Notes: a model not told the origin generated them from the letters alone. A stretch of DNA of 64,000 nt from Paenarthrobacter nicotinovorans (GCF_007670255.1 NZ_SZVS01000001.1:248001-312000), one strand, 5' to 3'; positions 8,582 to 16,748 are shown, counted from the stretch's first letter. Translations and numbers: made by a program.

Positions 8582-8735
8582 AGGCCTCTTCCAATTCTCT
8601 CACCAACGTCCTGACCGCCCAAACCCGCGCAGCTGGCTGGTTACCCGCGCGTCGCTTCAGCCGACGGATAAGATCGGAACAGGAAAATCCCACTTCACAG
8701 CGGCCTTCGATGACCGCAGAACCTGGAGCGAAAGT

Positions 8736-9461
8736 ATGTCTGAAGCAGTATCCACCGGTCGCAGCGTCCTGATTACTGGCGGCAACCGCGGCATCGGACT
8801 GGCCATTGCCGAGTCCTTCCTTGCCAACGGCGACAAGGTAGCTGTTACCTATCGCAGTGAAACAGAGCTGCCTGAAGGAATCCTGGGGGTCAAGGCAGAC
8901 GTCACGGACGAGGCTTCGATTGATGCAGCCTTCAAGACAGTTGAAGAGGCACACGGCCCGGTCGAGGTACTCGTGGCCAATGCAGGCATCACCAAAGACA
9001 CGCTGCTGTTGCGGATGAGCGAGGACGATTTCACCTCAGTACTGGACACCAACCTGACCGGGGCGTTCCGTGTGATCAAGCGCGCTTCCAAGGGAATGAT
9101 CAGGCTTCGCAAGGGTCGCGTGGTCCTCATCTCTTCCGTCTCCGGCCTTTATGGGGCACCAGGCCAAATCAACTACTCCGCGTCAAAGGCCGGCATGGTG
9201 GGCATCGCACGGTCGCTGACGCGTGAGCTGGGCAGCCGGGGAATCACCGCCAATGTGGTGGCGCCCGGGTTCATCAACACCGACATGACCGCCGAACTGC
9301 CCGAAGAGACCCAGAAGTCCTACCTCGCCAACGTTCCCGCGGGGCGTTTTGCTGAGGCCTCGGAGGTAGCCGACGTGGTCCGCTGGGTAGCCAGTGACGA
9401 AGCCGCCTACATCTCCGGTGCGGTCATTCCTGTCGATGGCGGCCTCGGCATGGGCCACTGA
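8736..9461 (+). CDS. fabG: 3-oxoacyl-ACP reductase FabG
   Basis: A 241-residue classical short-chain dehydrogenase of the FabG type, which reduces 3-oxoacyl-ACP with NADPH in fatty acid synthesis. The cofactor motif is TGGNRGIG, followed by NAGIT, the catalytic Ser in LISSVSG, and YSASK. The C-terminal segment (ISGAVIPVDGGLGMGH) fits FabG/MabA. The start is ATG 8736, preceded by GGAGCG; the open frame runs far upstream but that extension has no SDR sequence. Length and the TGGNRGIG start are close to mycobacterial MabA. A second SDR follows 116 bases downstream. Confidence 0.9.
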   Translation: MSEAVSTGRSVLITGGNRGIGLAIAESFLANGDKVAVTYRSETELPEGILGVKADVTDEASIDAAFKTVEEAHGPVEVLVANAGITKDTLLLRMSEDDFTSVLDTNLTGAFRVIKRASKGMIRLRKGRVVLISSVSGLYGAPGQINYSASKAGMVGIARSLTRELGSRGITANVVAPGFINTDMTAELPEETQKSYLANVPAGRFAEASEVADVVRWVASDEAAYISGAVIPVDGGLGMGH

Positions 9462-9577
9462 CCCACTACCCGGGACCGTAGTAATTGTCCGGGGTCAACA
9501 AAGGATTTCGTGGCTGCCGCTGGCATGATGGAATCCGATCCCTCGGAATTTGGATGAACTGAACAAAAGGAGCACGA

Positions 9578-10330
9578 ATGGGAACGCTGGATAACAAGAC
9601 CGCAATCGTCACTGGGTCTTCCCGCGGAATCGGCGCTGAAGTTGCCAAGATCCTCGCTGGCGAGGGTGCCGCCGTCGTCGTCAATTACCGCCAGAAGGCG
9701 CCGCGCGCCAACAAGGTTGTGGCTGAAATCCAGGCCGCCGGCGGCCGCGCCGCAGCTGTCGGCGCCGACCTCACCACTGACGAAGGCGTACACGCCTTGG
9801 CCAGCACGGCCATGGAGCAGTTCGGTTCCCTCGATGTCCTGGTGCTCAATGCCTCCGGTGGCATGGAAACCGGCATGGAGGAGGGGTACGCGCTCAAGTT
9901 GAACCGCGATGCCCAGATCAACATGCTCAACGCTGCGGTGCCCTTGATGCCTGAAGGTTCGCGCGTGGTCTTTGTGACCAGCCACCAAGCACATTTCGTG
10001 GAGACAGTCCCCACGATGCCTGAGTACGAGCCCGTAGCCAAGAGCAAGCGCGCGGGGGAGGACGCCCTGCGTGCACTGCTGCCCAGCCTTGCGGAAAAGG
10101 GCATTTCGCTGGTGGTCGTTTCCGGCGACATGATCGAAGGGACCGTGACGGCCACCCTTCTTGACCGATCGAACCCGGGCGCCATCGAGGCGCGCCGCGC
10201 CGAAGCCGGCAAGTTGTACTCGGTGGAAGAATTTGCCGCCGAGGTTGCCAAAATGGTGACCGCAGACGTCGAGACGGGCCATACAGAGTATGTCGGTGGC
10301 TCTGATTACTTCACGAAGAGCGCTGAGTAG
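9578..10330 (+). CDS. Divergent short-chain dehydrogenase lacking a standard YxxxK motif
   Basis: A 250-residue SDR-fold protein. The nucleotide-binding motif TGSSRGIG (residues 12-19) and the NAG-like NASGG are present, and a serine (Ser135, in VFVTSHQ) sits where the catalytic serine belongs. The usual YxxxK is not formed: the local sequence is PEYEPVAKSKRAGEDAL, so Tyr150 is five residues from Lys155 and the residue four before Lys157 is Val153. The tract is well kept rather than eroded, pointing to a distinct subfamily. A strong AAAGGAG ribosome site precedes the ATG. The substrate is unknown. Confidence 0.8.
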   Translation: MGTLDNKTAIVTGSSRGIGAEVAKILAGEGAAVVVNYRQKAPRANKVVAEIQAAGGRAAAVGADLTTDEGVHALASTAMEQFGSLDVLVLNASGGMETGMEEGYALKLNRDAQINMLNAAVPLMPEGSRVVFVTSHQAHFVETVPTMPEYEPVAKSKRAGEDALRALLPSLAEKGISLVVVSGDMIEGTVTATLLDRSNPGAIEARRAEAGKLYSVEEFAAEVAKMVTADVETGHTEYVGGSDYFTKSAE

Positions 10331-10345
10331 CTTCCACCGCAGTGG

Positions 10346-10378
10346 CCGAGGGCCCGGGACGTTGTCCCGGGCCTTCGG
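10346..10378 (+). terminator. Hairpin terminator after the divergent SDR
   Basis: A 15-base-pair stem (10346-10360 with 10364-10378, one G-T pair) closes on a three-base loop, 15 bases after the SDR stop codon. A short TTT follows. The adjoining bases 10377-10390 form a separate perfect 14-base palindrome, GGTGTTTAAACACC. Confidence 0.75.
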
Positions 10379-10417
10379 TGTTTAAACACCAGCCAGCTAC
10401 TTCAAGATCACGATGTG

Positions 10418-10448
10418 ATAAATACTTGGAATTTTCGCGTCACGAATT
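10418..10448 (+). repeat. Left copy of 31-base element bracketing the ABC/Roadblock module
   Basis: The element reads ATAAAT, six variable bases, then the 19-base core AATTTTCGCGTCACGAATT (10430-10448). The same layout recurs in the same orientation at 12789-12819. The core contains a weak inverted repeat, TTCG-N5-CGAA. This copy ends about 90 bases before the ABC ATPase start, in an AT-rich stretch unlike the surrounding DNA. It may be an operator, or one of two direct repeats flanking an inserted segment. Confidence 0.8.
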
Positions 10449-10538
10449 GCCCATATGGGTTTTATTCTTTCTTTTTGCAATACGCCAATTGATCTGGTTG
10501 ACTCGGCACAGAATCCGAAAAGTCACCTAGGAGCTTCC

Positions 10539-12035
10539 TTGGACCTGCTGTTGCATGCTGATGATATTCACGCTTCGTATGATCATCGACGCATCCTCAA
10601 AGGCGTCGATCTCTCGATACATAGGGGCGAGATTCTTGGATTGATAGGCACTAATGGTGCCGGAAAGTCCACCCTGATGGACGTTTTATCGGGGTCCCTC
10701 CGTCACGACACCGGGCTGCTCACCTTGGCGGGAGAGAAATACGGACCCGATTCCCGGGACGAAGCACAAGCGTGTGGCGTGGGGATCATTCCCCAGAACT
10801 TCCGCCTCGACCCGCAAATGACGGTGGCCAAGGCAATGTACCGGGGTACGTTTCAGGCCGATAAGTCCCATGCGGATCTTCGGGGTCCGGCATTGAAACT
10901 CATCAACGACGTCAAGATAGCCCTTGACCCGGACGCGCTGGTTGGCTCGCTCATCCGGGCAGAGCAGGCCCTGGTCGAAGTCCTCAGGATGGTGGCCGAA
11001 GAAGCCCAGCTGGTCATCATGGATGAAGTGGCAGCGTCCCTTCCCGATCATGACGTCGCTACCTTGCACCAGGTATTGAGGATGCTCATCGACCAGGGAC
11101 GGGCGATCATCTATATCACCCACCGCCTGGATGAAGTCCGATCCATTGCACACCGTATTGCCGTACTGCGGGACGGTAAAGTCCACACCATCGTCGAAGC
11201 CAGCGAAACCAACCCTGAGGAGCTGGCCTTCCTGCTTCTCCAGCAGAAGCCCGCAGGCAGCAGCCGCCCGACAGAGCTCGCCGGCAGCGACGAGGCCCTG
11301 CGGGTTGTGGACCTCAGCGTCGGTGACGCTGTCCGGAACGTCTCGTTCAACGTCGCCAAAGGTGAAATTTTCGGACTGCTCGGGACTCACCAATCGGGCG
11401 TCCACCAGGTGCTGGAATCCATCGTCGGAATACGGCAGGGTACCTCGGGGCAGCTTTTTCTGCACGGCCGGCCGGTGCGCATCCAAGGCCCGGAGGATGC
11501 ACTGCGGCTGAGGATTGGTTACCTTTCCGAGGATGCCGGCAATGTCGGTGAAGACACCAGTATCGCTCAAGGTCTGCGGGTCCACGCTGACGACGAGGAC
11601 CTCAAGGACGAGATCTCAGGACTCCGGGGCGTCATTGATTTGGTACGACGAATGCGGATCAATACAACGAATATCCATGGCACGCTCACCACCCTGTCCG
11701 GGGGAGACCGGCAGAAGGTCTCGCTGGCCAAATGGATGACTTCCGGCTGTGACGTGCTGATCATGAGCCACCCCAGCCGCGGCATCGATGTCGGGGCGAA
11801 AGATGTCGTCTACCGGATGCTGGATGAACTGAGGCAAACCGGGGTCGCGATCATTCTGCTGTCCTCGGACCTCACAGAACTGGTCAGTTGGTGTCATCGG
11901 ATCGGCGTGGTCCGCGATGGTGAACTTGTGACCATCGAGGCCAATGCCAACACCAACGAGGACGTTCTGGTTTATCACATGTTGGGCAGCGCGGCGGTGA
12001 AGGGGAACAGTGCGGCCCGCAGGGCAAAGGGCTGA
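10539..12035 (+). CDS. Orphan sugar-type ABC ATPase with degenerate second nucleotide-binding half
   Basis: A 498-residue fusion of two ABC domains, laid out like RbsA/MglA carbohydrate importers. The start is TTG 10539, with AGGAG five bases upstream; a longer frame back to 10455 would read through the promoter region. The first half has Walker A GTNGAGKST (37-45) and Walker B VIMDEVAAS. In the second half the Walker A region is GTHQSGVHQ and the Walker B region is LIMSHPSRG (Ser410, His411 replacing Asp-Glu), though the signature LSGGDRQKV is kept. Normally such proteins sit with a permease and a binding protein; none is here. The neighbour is a Roadblock gene transcribed towards it. It could serve a distant transporter or have a non-transport role. 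Confidence 0.85.
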   Translation: MDLLLHADDIHASYDHRRILKGVDLSIHRGEILGLIGTNGAGKSTLMDVLSGSLRHDTGLLTLAGEKYGPDSRDEAQACGVGIIPQNFRLDPQMTVAKAMYRGTFQADKSHADLRGPALKLINDVKIALDPDALVGSLIRAEQALVEVLRMVAEEAQLVIMDEVAASLPDHDVATLHQVLRMLIDQGRAIIYITHRLDEVRSIAHRIAVLRDGKVHTIVEASETNPEELAFLLLQQKPAGSSRPTELAGSDEALRVVDLSVGDAVRNVSFNVAKGEIFGLLGTHQSGVHQVLESIVGIRQGTSGQLFLHGRPVRIQGPEDALRLRIGYLSEDAGNVGEDTSIAQGLRVHADDEDLKDEISGLRGVIDLVRRMRINTTNIHGTLTTLSGGDRQKVSLAKWMTSGCDVLIMSHPSRGIDVGAKDVVYRMLDELRQTGVAIILLSSDLTELVSWCHRIGVVRDGELVTIEANANTNEDVLVYHMLGSAAVKGNSAARRAKG

Positions 12036-12059
12036 CAACCTCGAAGGTTCCGCAAAAAA

Positions 12060-12088
12060 GGGACGGCCACCTGGTCAGCGGCCGTCCC
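12060..12088 (-). terminator. Rho-independent terminator of the Roadblock gene
   Basis: A nine-base-pair stem (GGGACGGCC at 12060-12068 with 12080-12088). Read on the minus strand, the stem is followed by a run of six T residues. It stands just after the Roadblock stop and also separates that gene from the convergent ABC gene. Confidence 0.85.
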
Positions 12089-12105
12089 TGGTCATCCAAG
12101 GGGAA

Positions 12106-12474
12106 TCAGATAGTGATTCCCTTTGCAAGGTTGTTGAGCTTGTGACGGGCCAGTGCCAGGTTCGCGTAGGTACGGTCCAGCACCAAGTACACGAACAGCC
12201 CCTTGGATCCGCCCGAGTTCAGGACGTTGATCAGGTGGTATTGCCCGTCCAAGGTGATGAGGATGTCCTCTATATTGCTGTCCAGTCCGAGGTCAGCCAT
12301 AGTGCGCAGCTTTGCACTGACTACATTTGAGTTGCCGGCAGCGGCCACACCGAGATCAAAGCCAGGACTTCCACCTTGCGCGAGGGCCATGCCACTGGAG
12401 TAATCGACCACTGCGGCCCCAGTGGCACCTTCAATGGACAGCAGTTGCTTTACAGCTTCATCAAGCGTGCTCAT
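12106..12474 (-). CDS. Roadblock/LC7-domain protein
   Basis: A 122-residue single-domain Roadblock/LC7 protein. These alpha/beta proteins bind or regulate small GTPases; MglB is the bacterial GTPase-activating example, and actinobacterial conservons encode related ones. Seen here are the N-terminal helix (LDEAVKQLLSIEGATGAAVVD), the glycine-rich turn after SSGMALAQ, and the C-terminal ILITLDGQYHLI strand with a final helix. The start is ATG 12474, with AGGAAG upstream; the upstream frame extension is not conserved in style. No GTPase, sensor kinase or DUF742 partner gene is present, so it is not a standard conservon. Its only close partner is the ABC ATPase facing it. Confidence 0.88.
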   Translation of the reverse strand: MSTLDEAVKQLLSIEGATGAAVVDYSSGMALAQGGSPGFDLGVAAAGNSNVVSAKLRTMADLGLDSNIEDILITLDGQYHLINVLNSGGSKGLFVYLVLDRTYANLALARHKLNNLAKGITI

Positions 12475-12879
12475 GTTGCTTTCTTCCTGTTCAGTAATGT
12501 CTTCGAAGAAAAACCCGGAGTGGCTGGAAAAGAGTTCGGGGAAGGTCGTGAGACCTTCGTCCTTCGAGTAAATACGTGGCTCCGCGGACTTCATGGCCTC
12601 GCGGACTCTCCACCATTTCCACGTTCGCTGTGAATGCTTCACTTTCGAACTCTGCACTTCCCTTATGCCTGGTCGCAGGCTACCTCGCCGTACAACCCCA
12701 AGAATATGTGCAGATCAGGATTAAACACCATTCCAGTTCCGAAATACCGGAATTGTTGTGGGCAACGGTCCACGCTGATAACAATCAAATAAATTGATTC
12801 AATTTTCGCGTCACGAATTCACAATAAGTGTTTCGCAGTGCGCGGCCGGCGTGGACCTCAGCCTAATGAGGCTCTGGAA
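12475..12879. other. 405-base gene-free, AT-rich intergenic stretch
   Basis: No credible gene is seen between the Roadblock start and the serB stop. The stretch holds the right copy of the 31-base element (12789-12819), a ten-base TTAAACACCA (12721-12730) that also occurs at 10382-10391, an inverted repeat TTCCG-N6-CGGAA (12737-12752), and a weak hairpin after serB (12856-12871). The unusually long leader for a 122-residue gene suggests regulation of the Roadblock gene. Confidence 0.6.
12789..12819 (+). repeat. Right copy of 31-base element bracketing the ABC/Roadblock module
   Basis: ATAAAT (12789-12794), six bases that differ from the left copy, then the identical 19-base core (12801-12819). 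It is in direct orientation relative to the copy at 10418-10448, so the two flank a segment of about 2.4 kb. It lies 315 bases upstream of the Roadblock start codon, on the side of serB. Confidence 0.8.
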
Positions 12880-13773
12880 TCAGACGTTGGCTATGTGCCG
12901 CACTGCATCGAGGTAGGGCATGTTGATCGCAGCATCAGCCACTGCGCGAACTGCTGGTTTGGCGTTGAACGCCACGCCGATGCCGGCGGCCCCCAGCATG
13001 TCGAGGTCATTCGCACCGTCACCGACCGCGATGGTATGCCCCAACTCGATGCCCTCGGCAGCAGCCCATTGGCGCAGGTACTTCTCCTTGGCCGCCCGGT
13101 CGATCACAGCCCCCAGGACTTTGCCTGTCAGAGCGCCGTCGATGATTTCAAGCTCATTGGCAATCCAGTAGTCCAAACCGAGCTCCTCGGCAATAGGGCC
13201 CAGGATCTGGTTGAATCCGCCGGAAACGACAGCCACTACGTGACCGGCCTTCTTGAATGCGGCCACGAGTTCTGCCGCGCCCAGGCTGAGGCGCACTTCC
13301 TCGCGCACCGAATCCACGACGTCGGCCGGCAGGCCCGCCAGTACGGCGACTCGGGCATGCAGGCTCTGCGCAAAATCGAGCTCCCCACGCATGGCAGCTT
13401 CGGTGACTGCTGCAACCTCTTCCCGTTTACCTGCATAGGCGGCCAACAACTCGATGACTTCCTGCTGGATGAGTGTTGAGTCCACGTCCATGATGAGAAG
13501 CTTCCGCTTCGCCTGCCGGAGCTCTGCAGGGACCAGGGCAGTATCGGTGCCGGTCAATGCTGACCCAGCCACCCGGCGTCGAAGGTCGGACAAAGTCTCC
13601 ACTGAAGCGAGCGGTACGTGCACAACAGCGGTGTGTACGCCGAAACGCCCGTCGCCGGCGTGTGATTCCGCTGACACTTCCGCTCCTGCGTCGGCCAGTA
13701 CCTTCCGCACGCTTTCCAGCGATTCAGGGGACAAATTCACGCCATAGCTGACCGCAGCCAAGTTCGAAGTCAT
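12880..13773 (-). CDS. serB: Phosphoserine phosphatase SerB
   Basis: A 297-residue HAD-superfamily enzyme catalysing the last step of serine biosynthesis, phosphoserine to serine. The catalytic motif I is DVDST (residues 96-100); motif II is in VVSGGFN, with the downstream lysine region, and motif III is GDGANDLDML. An N-terminal domain of about 80 residues resembles the ACT-like regulatory region of long SerB proteins, though here it is a single short one. It is a minus-strand single gene with its own divergent promoter shared with the ABC ATPase at 13885. Confidence 0.95.
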   Translation of the reverse strand: MTSNLAAVSYGVNLSPESLESVRKVLADAGAEVSAESHAGDGRFGVHTAVVHVPLASVETLSDLRRRVAGSALTGTDTALVPAELRQAKRKLLIMDVDSTLIQQEVIELLAAYAGKREEVAAVTEAAMRGELDFAQSLHARVAVLAGLPADVVDSVREEVRLSLGAAELVAAFKKAGHVVAVVSGGFNQILGPIAEELGLDYWIANELEIIDGALTGKVLGAVIDRAAKEKYLRQWAAAEGIELGHTIAVGDGANDLDMLGAAGIGVAFNAKPAVRAVADAAINMPYLDAVRHIANV

Positions 13774-13884
13774 GGCCTCAATCCTATCGATCGGGCCCCT
13801 TCCCCCCGAATCTGTTTCGCCTGATAAACCAGCGGAAAGTGCCGGTTATCAGTCATGTTCACTTTTGTCCTAGTGTCTACTGCT

Positions 13885-14670
13885 ATGAGTGATGTTCTGG
13901 ATTTGGCTTCCGTCAGCGTTGTCCGAGGCAAAAAGACCCTGCTGGACAAGGTTGACTGGCAGGTCAACGAAGGAGAACGATGGGTCATCCTGGGCCCGAA
14001 CGGCGCGGGCAAGACAACCCTTCTCCAGATCGCGGCCGCACGCCTGCACCCCAGCAGCGGCAAGGCCGGCATTCTCGACGAGACGCTGGGGCGGGTCGAC
14101 GTTTTTGAACTCCGGCCCCGGATCGGCCTCTCCTCGGCCGCATTGGCCACGCAGATCCCTGAGCACGAGAACGTCCTGAACGTAGTGGTCACGGCAGCCT
14201 ACGGCGTCACCGGCCGTTGGCGGGAAGGGTACGAACGCGACGACGAGCGCCGCGCCTTTGGCCTCCTGAACGACTGGGGGATGGGCCCCCTCCTCAATAG
14301 GACTTTCGCCACCCTCTCAGAGGGGGAGCGCAAGCGCGTTCAGATCGCACGTGCCCTCATGACCGACCCCGAGCTGCTGCTGCTGGATGAGCCGGCCGCA
14401 GGCCTGGACCTGGGAGGACGTGAGGAATTGGTCCACAAACTGGGCGAACTCGCCAGCGACCCCGACGCGCCGGCCATGGTCCTGGTGACCCACCACCTTG
14501 AAGAGGTGCCCCCGGGATTCACCCACGCAATGCTGTTGCGCGAAGGAAGCGTGGTTGCTGCCGGGCCCATCAAGGAAGTCCTGACCGACGAGCACCTGGG
14601 CAACACCTTCGGCCTGGCCCTGGACGTTTCCGAAAATGCCGGGCGCTACACCGCCACGGCGCGCCGCTAG
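13885..14670 (+). CDS. Stand-alone ABC ATPase (YlmA/FepC-like)
   Basis: A 261-residue ATP-binding cassette: Walker A GPNGAGKTT, signature LSEGERKRV, Walker B LLLLDEPAAGLD, switch histidine in VTHHLEEVP. No permease gene is adjacent. The related YlmA group is likewise orphan. I choose ATG 13885 rather than the in-frame ATG 13855; a TAGTGT hexamer eight bases before 13885 would fit a -10 box with a leaderless transcript, and no ribosome site is visible. The VTHHLEEVPPGFTHAML tract is typical of iron-siderophore-type cassettes, but the substrate or partner is unknown. Confidence 0.85.
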   Translation: MSDVLDLASVSVVRGKKTLLDKVDWQVNEGERWVILGPNGAGKTTLLQIAAARLHPSSGKAGILDETLGRVDVFELRPRIGLSSAALATQIPEHENVLNVVVTAAYGVTGRWREGYERDDERRAFGLLNDWGMGPLLNRTFATLSEGERKRVQIARALMTDPELLLLDEPAAGLDLGGREELVHKLGELASDPDAPAMVLVTHHLEEVPPGFTHAMLLREGSVVAAGPIKEVLTDEHLGNTFGLALDVSENAGRYTATARR

Positions 14671-14687
14671 GGCGGTCCCTGTACAAA

Positions 14688-15473
14688 ATGGAGATTCTTA
14701 GCAGCATCCTGGTCTTTTTTGCCGGCCTGTGGGCCGGCACCATCAATGCGGTAGTCGGCTCCGGCACTTTGGTGACCTTCCCCGTATTGATCGCCTTGGG
14801 CGTCGTGCCTGTCGTTGCTTCCATGAGCAACGCCATGGGCCTTGTTGCCGGTACGGCCGCTGGCGCCTGGGGCTACCGCCGCGAACTGGCCGGCCGCGGC
14901 AGGCAACTGCTCAAGCTGATGCCGGCGTCGCTGTTGGGCGGCATCACGGGCGCATGGCTGCTGCTCCACCTCCCGGAAAAAGTCTTTGGCTACGTAGCAC
15001 CTGTCCTGCTGGTCGCCGCGCTGCTCATGGTGCTGTTCCAGCCCAAGCTCCAGGCATGGATCCGCGACAGGGAACAGAACCCCGAGCATGCCATCAAGGA
15101 CAAGAGCCATGGCATCCTCTTGGTGGTCCTGATCTACCTTGCCGGGGTGTACGGCGGATACTTTGTCGCCGCCCAAGGAATCCTCCTGGTGGGAATCCTC
15201 GGCGTGTTCCTCTCAGGCACCATGCAAAATGCCAACGCCATGAAGAACATCCTCACCCTGACGGTGAACATGGTGGCGGCTGTGTCCTATCTCATCTTCG
15301 CCTTCGACAGAATCAACTGGTGGGTTGTTCTGCTCATCGCCGTCAGCTCCACCATCGGTGGGCTGGTCGGTTCAAAGGTGGGCCGGAAGCTGTCACCCAA
15401 GGTGCTGCGCGGCGTTATCTTCACGCTCGGCATCGTGGCTCTTGGCTTCATGATCGCCAACCTCCTGAAATAG
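14688..15473 (+). CDS. TauE/SafE-family membrane exporter
   Basis: A 261-residue protein of the TauE/SafE family, proposed to move sulfite, sulfoacetate or similar organosulfur anions across the membrane. It has about eight hydrophobic segments and the duplicated family motif: AGTINAVVGSGTLVTFP in the first half and GVYGGYFVAAQGILLVG in the second. It follows the ABC ATPase by 17 bases and precedes the methyltransferase by seven, so the three are probably co-transcribed without an obvious functional link. Confidence 0.9.
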   Translation: MEILSSILVFFAGLWAGTINAVVGSGTLVTFPVLIALGVVPVVASMSNAMGLVAGTAAGAWGYRRELAGRGRQLLKLMPASLLGGITGAWLLLHLPEKVFGYVAPVLLVAALLMVLFQPKLQAWIRDREQNPEHAIKDKSHGILLVVLIYLAGVYGGYFVAAQGILLVGILGVFLSGTMQNANAMKNILTLTVNMVAAVSYLIFAFDRINWWVVLLIAVSSTIGGLVGSKVGRKLSPKVLRGVIFTLGIVALGFMIANLLK

Positions 15474-15480
15474 TCTCCCG

Positions 15481-16290
15481 GTGACCTTCCACTACCTCGA
15501 ATCCGCTGATGATCCGCGGGTGAGCGACTACACCACGCTCACTGATGTGCACCTGCGAAAGCTTCGCGAACCCCGGGAAGGCATGTACATCGCAGAGTCC
15601 TCCAGGGTGCTGCGCCGGGCCTTGGCCGCGGGGCACCAGCCACGCTCGTTCTTTCTGGCCGAGAAGTGGCTGGAGGACCTCGACGATGTCTTCAAGGCCT
15701 ACCCGGACGTGCCAGTCTTCATTGGCAAGGCCTCATTGCTGGAGGAGATCACAGGCTTTCACCTTCACCGCGGTGCCATGGCCGCAATGCACCGGCCGGC
15801 CCCGGTGCCGCTGGAGGAACTCCTGGTCTCAGCACAGCGGGTCGCCGTCCTTGAAGACATCGTGGACCACACCAATGTCGGAGCCATTTTCCGTTCAGCC
15901 GCTGCCCTGGGGGTGGATGCCGTCCTGGTCTCGCCGCGCTGCGGCGACCCTTTGTACCGGAGAAGTGTCCGTGTCAGCATGGGCACTGTTTTCCAGGTAC
16001 CGTGGGCGCGTCTGGAGAGCTGGCCCGGTGACTTGGCGCGGCTGAGGGACCAGGGTTTCACCGTGGCAGCCATGGAACTGACCGATGATGCGGTGGACCT
16101 GGACGATCTTGCGGCCAGGCAGCTTCCAAAACTGGCACTGGTGCTGGGAACAGAAGGTGCCGGGATGAGTCCCGAGACGCTGGCCGCCGTCGACGTCGCT
16201 GTCAAAATCCCCATGAGGGCAGGCGTCGATTCGCTCAATGTGGCCGCTGCCTCCGCCGTCGCCTTCTGGGAACTTCGTCCGCGGGATTGA
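15481..16290 (+). CDS. SpoU/TrmH-family RNA 2'-O-methyltransferase
   Basis: A 269-residue SPOUT methyltransferase using S-adenosylmethionine to methylate a ribose in rRNA or tRNA. The three SpoU motifs are visible: VEDIVDHTNVGAIFRSAAALG (motif 1), LALVLGTEGAGMS (motif 2) and IPMRAGVDSLNVAAASAV (motif 3), which together form the trefoil knot. The N-terminal segment of about 100 residues resembles the substrate-binding extension of TsnR/RlmB proteins. The start is GTG 15481. The target nucleotide cannot be predicted. Confidence 0.92.
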   Translation: MTFHYLESADDPRVSDYTTLTDVHLRKLREPREGMYIAESSRVLRRALAAGHQPRSFFLAEKWLEDLDDVFKAYPDVPVFIGKASLLEEITGFHLHRGAMAAMHRPAPVPLEELLVSAQRVAVLEDIVDHTNVGAIFRSAAALGVDAVLVSPRCGDPLYRRSVRVSMGTVFQVPWARLESWPGDLARLRDQGFTVAAMELTDDAVDLDDLAARQLPKLALVLGTEGAGMSPETLAAVDVAVKIPMRAGVDSLNVAAASAVAFWELRPRD

Positions 16291-16431
16291 TCCGGTTCGT
16301 AGGCCGTGCCCGTTTCGGCTATGATTGGTTGTTGGCCCGGAAGCTGGAATGTTCGCATTACAGATTACGGTCCACCTCCATTCATACCTGGCAGCTGGCA
16401 AAATCCAGTTGCGCGAACAAAAGGTCCCATT

Positions 16432-16689
16432 ATGAAGTCTGATATCCACCCGAAGTACGAAGCTGTTGTCTTCAACGACCTCGCTTCCGGTACGAAGTTC
16501 CTGACCAAGTCCACCGTGTCTTCCTCGAAGACCATCGAGTGGGAAGACGGAAACACCTACCCGGTTATCGACGTCGAAATCTCCTCGGAGTCCCACCCGT
16601 TCTACACGGGCAAGCAGCGCATCATGGACTCCGCTGGCCGCGTCGAGCGCTTCAACGCCCGCTTCAAGGGCTTCGGCGGCAAGAAGTAA
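16432..16689 (+). CDS. rpmE2: Ribosomal protein bL31, type B (zinc-independent)
   Basis: An 85-residue L31 protein beginning [14 protein letters not shown], with the type-B insertion ([17 protein letters not shown]). It contains no cysteine, so it is the zinc-independent paralogue that can replace the Cys4 form. An AAAAGG site precedes ATG 16432; the longer frame upstream is not protein-like. In many actinobacteria this form is repressed by Zur, but I see no Zur-type operator in the 140 bases upstream, so here it may be expressed constitutively. Confidence 0.95.
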   Translation: MKSDIHPKYEAVVFNDLASGTKFLTKSTVSSSKTIEWEDGNTYPVIDVEISSESHPFYTGKQRIMDSAGRVERFNARFKGFGGKK

Positions 16690-16713
16690 CCACTTCACCC
16701 CAAGGCTTTCAAC

Positions 16714-16748
16714 GGCCCGCATTGCTGGATTTTCCGGCAATGCGGGCC
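16714..16748 (+). terminator. Terminator after rpmE2
   Basis: A 12-base-pair perfect stem (GGCCCGCATTGC at 16714-16725 with 16737-16748), followed by TTTGCGTTTT. It ends only 18-27 bases before the possible start codons of the next gene, so that gene needs a promoter between or inside these elements, a later start, or read-through. Confidence 0.85.

Noticed and set aside
12576-12797. Possible small gene (73 codons) upstream of the Roadblock gene
   Set aside because: No ribosome site, no conserved pattern, and it runs through the repeat-rich regulatory stretch.
16290-16431. Zur operator expected before a type-B L31 gene
   Set aside because: No AT-rich palindrome of the Zur type is visible in the upstream region.
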